This document shows, in pieces, positions 34,283 to 43,467 of a stretch of 64,000 nt of DNA. The translations under genes were made by a program, and so were the position numbers. The stretch lies in assembly GCF_025751535.1 (NCBI RefSeq), contig NZ_JAOWLC010000006.1, forward strand, positions 124,001 to 188,000, given 5' to 3'. The notes under the pieces were generated by a model. The model did not search any database and was not told the origin of the DNA. It saw nothing but the letters and a program-made list of their open reading frames with translations. How positions within the stretch are numbered: the stretch's first letter is position 1; every line of letters starts with the position of its first letter. This DNA comes from Lentibacter sp. XHP0401. Its GTDB lineage: Bacteria > Pseudomonadota > Alphaproteobacteria > Rhodobacterales > Rhodobacteraceae.

Positions 34283-34792
34283 ATGAGCCGAATTTCTCTA
34301 AATACTTCGTCAGATGACGCAAATGTGTCTGCCACAGACCCCGACTGGAGCCGTGAAACCGTGCAGTGTTTCTGGGATCCTGGCCGCAAGCTCTTACGGG
34401 CCATCCGCCGCTATCAGGCACTCAAGGCGCGCGGTGGTCTCTTCGCGCGTATGGCGGCGAAATACTGGGTGCTCAATCATGGCTTCTGGTCACTCGTCAC
34501 ACAAAGCGAAATTCACCTCACAACCAAAATAGGCGGCGGGCTCCGTCTTACACACCCCACAGGGGTCATCATCCACCCCGAAGCAGAGATCGGCCCCAAC
34601 TGCATGATCTTTCATCAGGTCACACTGGCCGGCCCTGTCAAGCTCGGTGGCCATGTGGATGTCGGCGCAGGCGCCAAGCTCATCGCGCCGCTCGCCGTGG
34701 GCGACCATGTGGTGATCGGTGCCAACGCCGTGGTGACAAAAGATGTCCCGCCAAACGTCACGGTCGCAGGAATTCCCGCCAGGATCATCTAA
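34283..34792 (+). CDS. Hexapeptide-repeat acetyltransferase (serine/colanic acid acetyltransferase-like)
   Basis: Protein of 169 aa from ATG 34283, preceded by GAGGTG; a start at 34262 would cross that site. The C-terminal half is a left-handed beta-helix with hexapeptide repeats: LTHPTGVIIHPEAEIGPNC, VKLGGHVDVGAGAKLIAPL, VVIGANAVVTKDVPPNVTVAG. The HPTGVIIHPE segment resembles the active-site His region of CysE-like and WcaB-like transferases. It should transfer an acetyl group from acetyl-CoA, most likely to a sugar of the exopolysaccharide given its setting, although serine O-acetylation cannot be excluded. The N-terminal helical part is short for a CysE. Confidence 0.85.
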   Translation: MSRISLNTSSDDANVSATDPDWSRETVQCFWDPGRKLLRAIRRYQALKARGGLFARMAAKYWVLNHGFWSLVTQSEIHLTTKIGGGLRLTHPTGVIIHPEAEIGPNCMIFHQVTLAGPVKLGGHVDVGAGAKLIAPLAVGDHVVIGANAVVTKDVPPNVTVAGIPARII

Positions 34793-34830
34793 CCGGCCCA
34801 CTTGTCTTTTTCTTGCTACAAATATCCTGA

Positions 34831-34882
34831 GGGGTGCGGGGGGCAAAGCCCGCCGACCGGTCGGATTTGCGAAGCAAATTCG
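34831..34882. repeat. Cluster of palindromes between convergent genes
   Basis: Three palindromic elements lie in a row: a GCGGG...CCCGC hairpin (34836-34853), a perfect 12-bp palindrome CCGACCGGTCGG (34853-34864) and a hairpin ATTTGC-GAA-GCAAAT (34865-34879). I recall similar GGGGCAAAGCCCC and TTTGCGAAGCAAA strings between genes in other Rhodobacteraceae. It may act as a bidirectional terminator or a REP-like repeat; no T-run is present. Confidence 0.5.
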
Positions 34883-34895
34883 AAGCCTGTAAAGC

Positions 34896-36194
34896 TCATA
34901 CAAAATCAAAGCGTCTCAAGTTTTCCTCAGCCAGAACAGCCCGATAAAGCGCCTCGGCATGTGCCCCTTTTTGTGCCCATGTGAACGCACTCTCGGCATA
35001 GGCTTGGCCGCGCGCCGCACAGTCTTCCATATGCTCAGGCGCGCTCACACAGCGCTCAAGTGCAGCCGTGAAAGCCGCTACCATCTCGTCAATCGGGGCA
35101 ATCGGCACCGCATCACCACGCCCTTGTGCTGCCAGAGCGCCCGGCGCGCCATAGTCGGCCACAAGACAGTGCATCCCGCAGGCCATTGCTTCGATCACAA
35201 CGCCAGCGCCAAGCTCGCGAATGGACGGAAAAATAAATCCATCGCAAGCACGCATCATATCGGCAACCTCAGATTGGGATTTGCGGCCCTCAAGGGTTAC
35301 GCAACCCTCAAGGCCAAACTCCTCAATCACCGCGCGCATACGGTCTTCTTCGGGGCCACTGCCGAGAATATGCAGGTGATGCTCCTGCAAAGCCTGAGAA
35401 GCGGCAAAAGCGCGGATCGGAAGTTCGGGCAGCTTGTAAGGCACAAGGCGGCCCGCATAGAGAAAATGCCGCTTGCCGTCCTGCCCACGCCAGCCTGCAG
35501 GTCTTGCGCCTTTGGCATGGAAAATCTTCGGGTCAAACCCGATCTCGGGAACCATGACAATCCGCGCCTCCTCAACGCGGGTGAGATCGGCGCGGGTGTG
35601 ATCAAAGGCAGTTAGAACAGCGGCCGCACGATCATAAGTGGAGCGGGCGAACGGCAGAAACTTGTAAAACCTGCGCAACCCGCGCAGCTTTTCTTTTTCG
35701 CGCGCCTGCTCGGCCAGAAAAGCCTTTGGCCAGTCCAGATTACCGTTGAGCGGCCCGATGAGAAACGGGATCTTGAGCTTGTGCGCAATATAGCTTGGCA
35801 GGGTTGGCGACATCGGTGTGATGCGATGAACAATATCAAAGCCACCCGCCTTGAGTGTGCCCTGAAAATGTTTCCAGACCTCGCGCTCGAAGGCCAGATA
35901 CGGCAGGTAATTCATCATCATAGAAGTAGACCAGGCCACCTCTTCTCCCCCGCGCAGCCAGCGGGCGAGCTTGAACATGGGGGCCGCGATATACTCGGTA
36001 TCAAGATAGATGACATTAAGGCCATGTGCGGCCTTCTCGATGTTTTCGCGATTGCGCACATGGGTCGCGATGGTCACATCGCAATGCTGCGCAATCTCGC
36101 GGGCGTATTTATACCCCACGATAGGCAGCGAGGGCCACTCGGGGTTGCACTCGTCTGCGAGGATCAGAACCTTGAGCCGCTCAATCATACTCAC
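34896..36194 (-). CDS. GT4 family glycosyltransferase
   Basis: Protein of 432 aa. After an N-terminal VLILADECNPEWPSLPIVGYK and a middle IVHRITPMSPTLPSYIAH, the C-terminal half shows the GT4 donor site: YAGRLVPYKLPELPIRAF, GSGPEEDRM, and FPSIRELGAGVVIEAMACGM. Here the usual EG..E is ELGAGVVIE, still compatible with activity. Its start overlaps the stop of the Wzy-like gene (ATGA), so polymerase and transferase are co-expressed. It converges with the acetyltransferase gene. It should add a sugar to the lipid-linked unit in the cytoplasm; donor and position in the repeat are unknown. Confidence 0.91.
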   Translation of the reverse strand: MSMIERLKVLILADECNPEWPSLPIVGYKYAREIAQHCDVTIATHVRNRENIEKAAHGLNVIYLDTEYIAAPMFKLARWLRGGEEVAWSTSMMMNYLPYLAFEREVWKHFQGTLKAGGFDIVHRITPMSPTLPSYIAHKLKIPFLIGPLNGNLDWPKAFLAEQAREKEKLRGLRRFYKFLPFARSTYDRAAAVLTAFDHTRADLTRVEEARIVMVPEIGFDPKIFHAKGARPAGWRGQDGKRHFLYAGRLVPYKLPELPIRAFAASQALQEHHLHILGSGPEEDRMRAVIEEFGLEGCVTLEGRKSQSEVADMMRACDGFIFPSIRELGAGVVIEAMACGMHCLVADYGAPGALAAQGRGDAVPIAPIDEMVAAFTAALERCVSAPEHMEDCAARGQAYAESAFTWAQKGAHAEALYRAVLAEENLRRFDFV

Positions 36195-37576
36195 ATCACC
36201 GTTTTAATTTTTTTCTTCGGGGTCCGCACATTTGGCATGTAGTGCTCGGTATAGCCCAAAAGCGCGCCCCCCAGCATCCATGTGAGGGGTGTTATCGTTG
36301 CATTGGGCAACAAATCAAACAGGTTGAACCCCAGTATCAACGCAAGCGCACCCAAATAGGGTGAGGTTCGGGTTTCTTTTGTCAGCACGAAACTGCGCGC
36401 AAAAAGCACAAACAAAGGCCAGCTAAACAGAAGAAACTCCGCCAGATAGCCGACCCAACCAAACACCCCGATAGTGATAATCCATCGCCCGTCAGTGACC
36501 GTCAGCATTACACCTGTAACAGGATCAAGGATGTGGTTGCGCCCCCAACTGCCCCAGCCGAACACCGGCTTGAGATAGGCCCGGTCCAGAAGAACACGCT
36601 CGTTGTCAAAGCGGAACTTGAGCGAACCCGAGCGGTCTTCATCAAATTCTGTGATTTTCTCGATGATCTGCTTTTCTGGAATCCACTCCAGCCCTTTCAT
36701 GACCGGATAGGTGACTGCCAGAAGCGCCAGAAAGGCCGCAAGGCGAAACTGCCACAAGCGCCCCATGAAGAGCAGCATCGGCACAAGCACCCCTGCATAA
36801 GCGATTGAGGCAACCGATTTACAGGCGATCATGATGAAACCGAAATAAACACTGATACAGCCATACCAGAGCTTTGTTTTACCCTTCGAATGGCGGAAGA
36901 GCGCGACCGCGCAGCCCAGCATCATCATCGCAAACAAGGCAACCCAAAGACCGTGATAAAGAAAGACGATGGGACGGAAGCCGCCAAAGCGGACAAGTTG
37001 ATCAAAACTATGTTGGTAATAGCCCCATATCCACAGGTTGAGTTGCGGGCTGAGGCGTATCTCGATCAGCATGAGCACCGAATAAACCATCCCCAACGCC
37101 ACGAAGGCAACGAGAATATCGCGCTGGTCTTTCTCGCTGCGCAAGAAGCTATAGGCCATAATGAACGGCATCAGGATCATACATTGCTGCACCATGAGAG
37201 CAATGGCCTCGACAATCCGCAGCCCTGGCAAGCCGACCACGCCGAAGAAGACCGGTTCGTCATTGGTGAGCACAGTGGCTAGCGGGGTCATTACAAAGAG
37301 TATCATCAACCCCTTGGCCACATTGGAGCGTGGCAAATAAGCCATATCCTTGCCATACATGAAAAAACAGAAGGCAAAGGCGGCTAGCGCTGGAATGGAA
37401 TCTTTGGTGAGGGGGGGCATGGCCGGAAAGTCAAACAGCGCAGGCGGAGGCGGCAAGAACAGGTAGGCCGAAAGCAGCGACCACAGCACGGCCCGCCCCA
37501 CTGGCAGCTTGCGGAACAAGACCAGAGAGAACAGTGGCCAGCTTGCCAGCGCAAGTAAGGCGAGTGCGTTTGGCAT
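36191..37576 (-). CDS. Wzy-like O-antigen/exopolysaccharide polymerase or ligase
   Basis: Integral membrane protein of 461 aa with about ten or more hydrophobic segments and a large loop (roughly residues 305-355: KQIIEKITEFDEDRSGSLKF and FGWGSWGRNHILDP) between late segments. The FGWGxWG-type motif before a membrane segment is what I associate with O-antigen ligase/polymerase (Wzy_C, WaaL) families. In a locus with a flippase, Wzz-like protein and initiating transferase, polymerisation of flipped repeat units in the periplasm is the most likely role; ligase activity is the alternative. Sequence similarity within this group is low, so the call relies on topology and context. Divergent from the gene at 37748. 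Confidence 0.85.
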   Translation of the reverse strand: MPNALALLALASWPLFSLVLFRKLPVGRAVLWSLLSAYLFLPPPPALFDFPAMPPLTKDSIPALAAFAFCFFMYGKDMAYLPRSNVAKGLMILFVMTPLATVLTNDEPVFFGVVGLPGLRIVEAIALMVQQCMILMPFIMAYSFLRSEKDQRDILVAFVALGMVYSVLMLIEIRLSPQLNLWIWGYYQHSFDQLVRFGGFRPIVFLYHGLWVALFAMMMLGCAVALFRHSKGKTKLWYGCISVYFGFIMIACKSVASIAYAGVLVPMLLFMGRLWQFRLAAFLALLAVTYPVMKGLEWIPEKQIIEKITEFDEDRSGSLKFRFDNERVLLDRAYLKPVFGWGSWGRNHILDPVTGVMLTVTDGRWIITIGVFGWVGYLAEFLLFSWPLFVLFARSFVLTKETRTSPYLGALALILGFNLFDLLPNATITPLTWMLGGALLGYTEHYMPNVRTPKKKIKTVM

Positions 37577-37747
37577 CTTCTTTAAGTGTTCCTGCTAGGC
37601 CCCAACCCAAGTTTTACCTTTATTAACAACGAAACACACATTTGTCGCTTATTTCTTCTCATTTGCCCTATTTTCGCCGACAATGGATCGCAATCTTGGC
37701 TACTGGTTCGCCTACCGGATCAATCTGTAGAACGACAGGACAGTTTT

Positions 37748-38896
37748 ATGAAAATCGCATATCTATGCGACATCAGCCCGGAGCATACACAGCCCTATTC
37801 GGGCGGGAATGCCCGAATCTATCAGGCTCTGAGAGAGCATGTGGGAGAGGTTGATATTCTTCCGCAGTCATGGGGCGCAGCAGAGCCGGTGCGCCGTGCA
37901 ATCTATGCTCTGCCTGACGGAACCAACCTGCGTTTGCGCTGGCGGCTGCATCTTCTGCTCTCGCGCATCATTGCACGCTCGGTTACGCGCGCATTGAATG
38001 CCAGACAATATGATGTGGTTTTCGGGGCTTACTCGTTTCAGTCCATGGCGCGCCTCAAAACACCCTACCCCATGCTCAAGGCCTTCACGGCGGATGCAAG
38101 CTTTACTGTCTACAAGCGCTCGGAAATCGGCGAGAGCTTTGGCTCGTCCTGGACTGCGCGCAAGCTGATCGATCCTCTGACATTTCGCGAAGAACGCAAG
38201 ATTTATCGCAACCTCGATCTTGCGCTTTGGCCTTCCGAGTGGCTCAAAGAAGAAGCCGACCAGATGTATGGATTGAGTGACGAGCAGAGTGTTATCGTGC
38301 CTTGGGGTGCTAATATTGACACCCCGATAGCCGAAGCGAAGCCTTTGCCTCTGTCAAAGGGCGCTCCGGTTTATTTGCTTGTCGTCGGGCGAGACTGGTT
38401 TGCCAAAGGCGGCCCGGATGCCTACCGCACGATGCAGACACTGCGCGACCGCGGCGTCGATGCGCGCCTCACCGTGATTGGCACGCAGCCTCCTGCCGAG
38501 CATATGAGCGAGCATGTCACGGTGCACCGTTCATTGAACAAAGCCATACCAAAAGAGCGCGATATTTTTGAAGCGGCCTTTCGCAACTCACATTTTCTGG
38601 TGCAGCCTAGCTTTGAAAGCTGGGGCTTTGCTTTTTGCGAGGCAGCGGCCTATTCGCTGCCATCGCTTTGTCTCTCTGTCGGTGGAGTGCCGGTGCAAGA
38701 CGGTGTTACAGGACATGACTTGCCGCAAGGCGCCGGTTCAGCCGAGTTCAGCGCGATTATTCAGGGCTATCTTGAAGCGCCAGAAAGCTACGCAGCATTG
38801 AGACGCTCGTCACGGATGGACTTTGAGGAGCGCTTAAACTGGGACACTTGGGGCAAAACCGTGCATGACCTGTTTGAGGCCCGCTTGTCGGTCTAG
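37748..38896 (+). CDS. GT4 family glycosyltransferase
   Basis: Protein of 382 aa from ATG 37748 (MKIAYLCDISPEHTQPYSGG); a longer in-frame reading from 37586 has no typical start and lies in the promoter region. The N-terminal GT-B domain has a glycine-rich PYSGGNARIYQAL loop. The C-terminal half has VVGRDWFAKGGPDAYRTMQTL and VQPSFESWGFAFCEAAAYSLPSLC, with the Glu pair of the donor site, then GGVPVQDGVTGHDLP. It should add a sugar to the exopolysaccharide unit. Its stop lies 13 bases from the end of the convergent sugar transferase gene. Confidence 0.9.
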   Translation: MKIAYLCDISPEHTQPYSGGNARIYQALREHVGEVDILPQSWGAAEPVRRAIYALPDGTNLRLRWRLHLLLSRIIARSVTRALNARQYDVVFGAYSFQSMARLKTPYPMLKAFTADASFTVYKRSEIGESFGSSWTARKLIDPLTFREERKIYRNLDLALWPSEWLKEEADQMYGLSDEQSVIVPWGANIDTPIAEAKPLPLSKGAPVYLLVVGRDWFAKGGPDAYRTMQTLRDRGVDARLTVIGTQPPAEHMSEHVTVHRSLNKAIPKERDIFEAAFRNSHFLVQPSFESWGFAFCEAAAYSLPSLCLSVGGVPVQDGVTGHDLPQGAGSAEFSAIIQGYLEAPESYAALRRSSRMDFEERLNWDTWGKTVHDLFEARLSV

Positions 38897-38909
38897 CCAT
38901 ACTGGCTGC

Positions 38910-39596
38910 TTAGTAGCCCGTGCCGCTGACAACAACGCGCAATGTGCCGAGGATCACTTTTACATCCGTACCGAACGACAGATCTTTATAGTAGGCTGTG
39001 TCATACTCGGCCCGCTGCGGAAAGCTTGTCTCGTTGCGTTCGGAAATCTGCCAGTAGCCCGTGATGCCAGGGCGCATTTCATAGTAGGCGCGGCCCGGAT
39101 AAATACTCTCCTGCCCAACCATCATCGGCCGTGGCCCCACAATCGACATATGCCCCAAGAGCACGTTGAGCAGCTGTGGCAACTCGTCAAGCGAGGATTT
39201 GCGCAGAATTTTCCCGAATAACGTGATGCGCGGATCAGATTTGAGCTTCTGGGTTTCCTCCCATTCGGCGCGTGCCTCGGGATTGCGCGCCAGATAGGCA
39301 TCAAGAATTTGGTCGGCATCGGCCACCATAGTGCGCAGCTTGACCATGCGGAAAAGCCGGCCATTTTTGCCAATGCGCTTTTGGGTGTAGATCGGTGCGC
39401 GCCCGTCAAGCGCGATGAGGCCCATCAGCGGCAGCAGGATCAGCAAAGCTGGAACAAGCGAAACGATCACCAACACCAAGTCAAGCGCGCGCTTGCCGTG
39501 CCCGCGATACAGCCCCGCCGAGCGCGGCACAGAAGTAGACTCGAGCAATTTGCGCAGCTCGGCCATATCCAATCGGCTTGAAACACGTTCATTCAT
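38910..39596 (-). CDS. Initiating sugar transferase, ExoY/WbaP-C type
   Basis: Polyprenyl-phosphate sugar-1-phosphate transferase of about 228 aa, which starts repeat-unit assembly by loading the first sugar phosphate onto undecaprenyl phosphate. A single N-terminal membrane hairpin (KRALDLVLVIVSLVPALLIL) is followed by YTQKRIGKNGRLFRMVKLRTM, then LRKSSLDELPQLLNVL and MSIVGPRPMM, ending RPGITGYWQISERN, all hallmarks of the bacterial sugar transferase domain (PF02397). I prefer ATG 39596, preceded by GGTGA, over the upstream start at 39641. The first sugar, galactose or glucose in known relatives, is not readable. Confidence 0.94.
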   Translation of the reverse strand: MNERVSSRLDMAELRKLLESTSVPRSAGLYRGHGKRALDLVLVIVSLVPALLILLPLMGLIALDGRAPIYTQKRIGKNGRLFRMVKLRTMVADADQILDAYLARNPEARAEWEETQKLKSDPRITLFGKILRKSSLDELPQLLNVLLGHMSIVGPRPMMVGQESIYPGRAYYEMRPGITGYWQISERNETSFPQRAEYDTAYYKDLSFGTDVKVILGTLRVVVSGTGY

Positions 39597-39641
39597 CGCT
39601 TCACCCGTGTGAGCTGCCCAAAACAGGCAGGCCTCACTCAC

Positions 39642-40635
39642 TAAATTTTGCTACCGGATTTACCGCGCATCTGGCGCATCAGAGACAATACTCTGAAAGG
39701 GCGCCATGCCGCATGGTTCTCATAACTTTTTCACCGGCGCGGGCTTGGCAGCTTTGCCCACGTCAAAAGCTAGAACTGTGCGCGCTGTCCCCTAGCGCTC
39801 TCCGTGATTTGCAGAACTAAAATTGCACATCGCCGGAACCCTTCCCTACGCCCCTTTGAGGCGCCGAGTCAATTCCCGATAAATTGTAGAAACCTCGAAC
39901 ATAACAGTTTTCAACCTACACAGCTTCAAATTCCGACACGACTTCAGGCAGGGTTTAACCAATGCGCGAAGCCTGCAAAAAAACGCGTCGCAACCTGCCG
40001 ACTTTCGCGCATACTGGTTACACAACTGTGTTGCGACAAGAATGAAAATGCTAGAAAATCAAAAACAGTCTAAGGGGAATTCCGAGATAGCTGCGTCAGA
40101 AAGAACAGTTTACCACTCTGGCGCGCATTTATGACAATTTTTCATTCAGTTTCCCCGTATTTCACCACACTCCCCAGTCTCGGTGTTTCGGACAAAACCC
40201 AGAAAAACTGCCGCAAGAGTTCCGACTTCTCCTTGCCCAAATAGACCCTAGAATTACCCCTATCCTCCCGGCCTTCGCGCCGGTTTTGGAAAAGTCATTG
40301 TTTTGAATTTGGAAACGCTGTTTTTCTTAAGTGGGGCACCTGACCGAGCAAAACCGCCTCCCACAGGCAAGCACGTGATTTGATTCTAGCTTCCCGCTGT
40401 CTGCCCCTCTTCCAGCCAAAGCCACACCGAAGCCGCGCTCTGCGGCCCTGTAAGTCCAGTTGCAGGGCGCGGTTCATGCCAGCACGCGTCTTCAGGGAAA
40501 CAAATCCGTTTACTTGCAACACCTTAGCAAACGCATTGCCCAAACCGCTCCGCCATTTCCCTTTGACGTGTGTGAAACGCTCGTCCATCGTGGCTCAAAC
40601 AGGACCGCGGACAGGGATAAGGGACGAACGAGCCA
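39642..40635. other. Long non-coding stretch between the polysaccharide locus and soeA
   Basis: About 1 kb without a convincing gene. The open frames here lack ribosome sites and have the skewed composition of chance frames. It should hold the divergent promoters of the sugar transferase (minus) and soeA (plus). A weak GC-rich hairpin followed by TTTT (CCGGC...GCCGG near 40269-40290) is visible. Nothing else is recognised. Confidence 0.5.
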
Positions 40636-43467
40636 ATGGCCATTACATCCGAAAAAGCACCCGCGCGCCCTTCTCCCTATGTCTCTGACGAAATCCGCAA
40701 AACCACCTGTTATATGTGCGCCTGCCGCTGCGGCATCAATGTGCACATGCAGGACGGGAAAGTGAAATACATCGAGGGCAACAAGGATCACCCCGTCAAC
40801 AAGGGCGTTCTCTGTGCCAAGGGCTCGGCGGGCATCATGCAGCATTACGCGCCATCCCGCCTCAAAGCGCCAATGAAGCGTGTGGGACCGCGTGGGTCCG
40901 GCAGGTTTGAAGAGGTCAGCTGGGACGAGGCCTACAGTTTGGCAGAAAGCTGGCTGCGGCCGATCCGCGAGCGCGCGCCGCATGAGCTTGCGTTTTTCAC
41001 GGGGCGCGACCAGTCGCAGAGTTTTACATCGCTCTGGGCGCAGGCTTTTGGCACGCCCAACTACGCGGCGCACGGGGGGTTTTGCTCGGTCAACATGGCG
41101 GCGGCAGGTATCTACACAATGGGCGGCTCATTCTGGGAGTTTGGCCAGCCTGATTGGGACCGCACCAAGATGTTCATGATCTTCGGAGTTGCAGAGGACC
41201 ATGACAGCAACCCCATCAAGATGGGTATTGGCAAGCTAAAGGCGCGTGGAGCGCGCATTGTGGGCGTGAACCCCGTGCGCTCGGGGTATAACGCTGTGGC
41301 AGATGACTGGGTCGGGATTACGCCGGGGACAGACGGGCTTTTCATCATGGCGATGATCCATGAACTGCTCAAAGCAGGCCAGATCGACCTTGATTACCTC
41401 ACCCGCTACACCAACGCGGGCTTCCTTGTGAACTGTGCGGAAAGCGGGCCAAACAAGGGGCTTTTTCTGCGCTCCGAGAGTAGCAAGGCGCAAGTGGTCG
41501 ACCGTGCCACAGGGAAGCTGGCAGACTATGATGCCAATGGAGTGAAGGCAAAGCTGACAGGGCACATCCGTATCGCCGGTGAGACATACCGCCCCGCATT
41601 CGAGCTTCTGGCCGAACAGTATATGAGCGAGGACTACGCACCCGAAACTGTTTCCGAGCGCTGCGGTATTCCAGCGAAGCGCATTAAAGCTCTGGCGGCA
41701 GACCTTGCGCGCGTGGCTTTCGAAGAAGAAATTGTGATCAACCGGCCTTGGACCGACTGGAAGGGCGAGAAGCACACCCAGATGATTGGCCGCCCTGTGT
41801 CCTTCCACGCGATGCGCGGTATTTCCGCGCATTCCAACGGTTTTCAGACCTGCCGTGCGCTGCATATTTTGCAAATCCTGCTTGGCTCTGTCGAAGTGCC
41901 AGGCGGCTTCCGCTTCAAGCCGCCCTACCCCAAGCCGCCCGAGGCACACCCCAAGCCGCATGCCGGTGATGTTCCCGGCCAGCCGCTGCCCGGGCCGCAC
42001 CTTGGCTATCCGATGGGCCCCGAGCACCTTTTGATTGATGATGACGGCACCCCCCAGCGCATCGACAAGGCTTTCAGCTGGGAGAACCCGTTTAGCGCGC
42101 ATGGCCTCATGCATATGGTCATCTCCAACGCTCACGCAGGTGTGCCTTACAAAATCGACACGCTGTTTATGTATATGGCCAATATGGCTTGGAATTCCTC
42201 GATGAACACCTCGGCGGTCATCGACATGCTGACAGACACGGATGAAAATGGTGATTATGTGATTCCCCATATCATCTATTCGGATGCTTATAGCTCCGAG
42301 ACTGTGGCCTATGCCGACCTTATCTTGCCCGACACGACCTATCTTGAGCGCCACGACTGTATCTCGCTACTGGATCGTCCGATCAGCGAGGCCGATGCGG
42401 CGGCAGATGCGATCCGCTGGCCTGTGGTAGAACCTGACCGCGATGTGAAAAGCTTTCAATCTGCCCTCTGCGACCTTGGTGCGCGGCTTGGGTTGCCCGG
42501 CTTTGTGAAAGAAGACGGCAGCCAGAAATACGCGGATTATGCCGACTATATCGTCAGCCACGAGCGCCGCGCGGGTATTGGCCCGTTGGCGGGCTTTCGT
42601 GGAGCGGACGGGCAGAGCGAAGGCCGCGGGTCTCCGAACCCGAAACAGCTTGAGAAGTATATCGAAAACGGGGGGTTCTGGGCCACGCATCTGCCCGAGG
42701 AGGCGCAGTTTTACAAACCTTGGAACCAAGCCTATCAGGACTGGGCCGTGAAGATCGGCTTGTTTGATGCGCCCCAGCCCTATGTTTTTAACCTCTACCT
42801 TGAGCCGATGCGCAAAATGCAACTGGCCGCCGAGGGCTATGGCGAGCGCCAACCACCCGAGCATTTGCGCGCTCGCATGATCGAAACGATGACACCGTTG
42901 CCGGACTGGTATGCGCCTTTTGAGGAAACCCTCGTTTCTGAAGAGAAATACCCGCTGCACGCCCTCACCCAGCGCCCGATGCATATGTATCATTCATGGG
43001 GCAGTCAGAACGCCTGGCTGCGCCAGATCACTGGGGTGAACAAGATGTTTATTCCTGGTGCACTCTGGGAAGAGCACGGCTTTGAGGAAGGTGACTGGGC
43101 CTATATCACCTCGCCGCACGGGCGCATCAAGGCGCCTGTCGCGCGGATGGATGGTGTCAATGGCAAAACCATCTGGACATGGAACGCCATCGGCAAAAAG
43201 CGCGGCGCTTGGGCGCTCTCTGAAGATGCGCAGGAGGCCACAGAAGGCTTCTTGATGAACCATTTGATCAACGAGCTTCTGCCGCCCAAGGGTGATGGGC
43301 TTCGCTGGGCCAACTCCGACCCCGTCACGGGCCAAGCCGCATGGTTTGATTTGCGTGTACGGATCGAGAAAACGTCCAAGGGTGGGCCTTCGGAGCCTGC
43401 CTTGAAGGCGCAGGAAAGCCCCGTCGGCAAAGGGCCGAAGAACGTAAGCTACGGGGAGGAGTTTTGA
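40636..43467 (+). CDS. soeA: Sulfite dehydrogenase (quinone) molybdoprotein subunit SoeA
   Basis: Large molybdopterin oxidoreductase of 943 aa, DMSO reductase superfamily. The N-terminal [4Fe-4S] motif is Cys25-x2-Cys28-x3-Cys32-x27-Cys60. HGGFCSVNM near 150 may supply a Cys ligand to Mo. There is no Tat signal, so it works in the cytoplasm. Length, lack of signal, and the downstream four-cluster ferredoxin and DmsC-like membrane subunit match SoeABC, which oxidises cytoplasmic sulfite to sulfate and passes electrons to the quinone pool; Roseobacters use it when degrading sulfonates. A related polysulfide or thiosulfate reductase is the main alternative. AAGGGA lies upstream of the ATG. The stop overlaps the start of the hydrolase gene. 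Confidence 0.88.
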   Translation: MAITSEKAPARPSPYVSDEIRKTTCYMCACRCGINVHMQDGKVKYIEGNKDHPVNKGVLCAKGSAGIMQHYAPSRLKAPMKRVGPRGSGRFEEVSWDEAYSLAESWLRPIRERAPHELAFFTGRDQSQSFTSLWAQAFGTPNYAAHGGFCSVNMAAAGIYTMGGSFWEFGQPDWDRTKMFMIFGVAEDHDSNPIKMGIGKLKARGARIVGVNPVRSGYNAVADDWVGITPGTDGLFIMAMIHELLKAGQIDLDYLTRYTNAGFLVNCAESGPNKGLFLRSESSKAQVVDRATGKLADYDANGVKAKLTGHIRIAGETYRPAFELLAEQYMSEDYAPETVSERCGIPAKRIKALAADLARVAFEEEIVINRPWTDWKGEKHTQMIGRPVSFHAMRGISAHSNGFQTCRALHILQILLGSVEVPGGFRFKPPYPKPPEAHPKPHAGDVPGQPLPGPHLGYPMGPEHLLIDDDGTPQRIDKAFSWENPFSAHGLMHMVISNAHAGVPYKIDTLFMYMANMAWNSSMNTSAVIDMLTDTDENGDYVIPHIIYSDAYSSETVAYADLILPDTTYLERHDCISLLDRPISEADAAADAIRWPVVEPDRDVKSFQSALCDLGARLGLPGFVKEDGSQKYADYADYIVSHERRAGIGPLAGFRGADGQSEGRGSPNPKQLEKYIENGGFWATHLPEEAQFYKPWNQAYQDWAVKIGLFDAPQPYVFNLYLEPMRKMQLAAEGYGERQPPEHLRARMIETMTPLPDWYAPFEETLVSEEKYPLHALTQRPMHMYHSWGSQNAWLRQITGVNKMFIPGALWEEHGFEEGDWAYITSPHGRIKAPVARMDGVNGKTIWTWNAIGKKRGAWALSEDAQEATEGFLMNHLINELLPPKGDGLRWANSDPVTGQAAWFDLRVRIEKTSKGGPSEPALKAQESPVGKGPKNVSYGEEF

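Noticed and set aside
40295-40588. Possible 97-aa gene in the long gap
   Set aside because: Arg-rich chance composition, no ribosome site and no motif.
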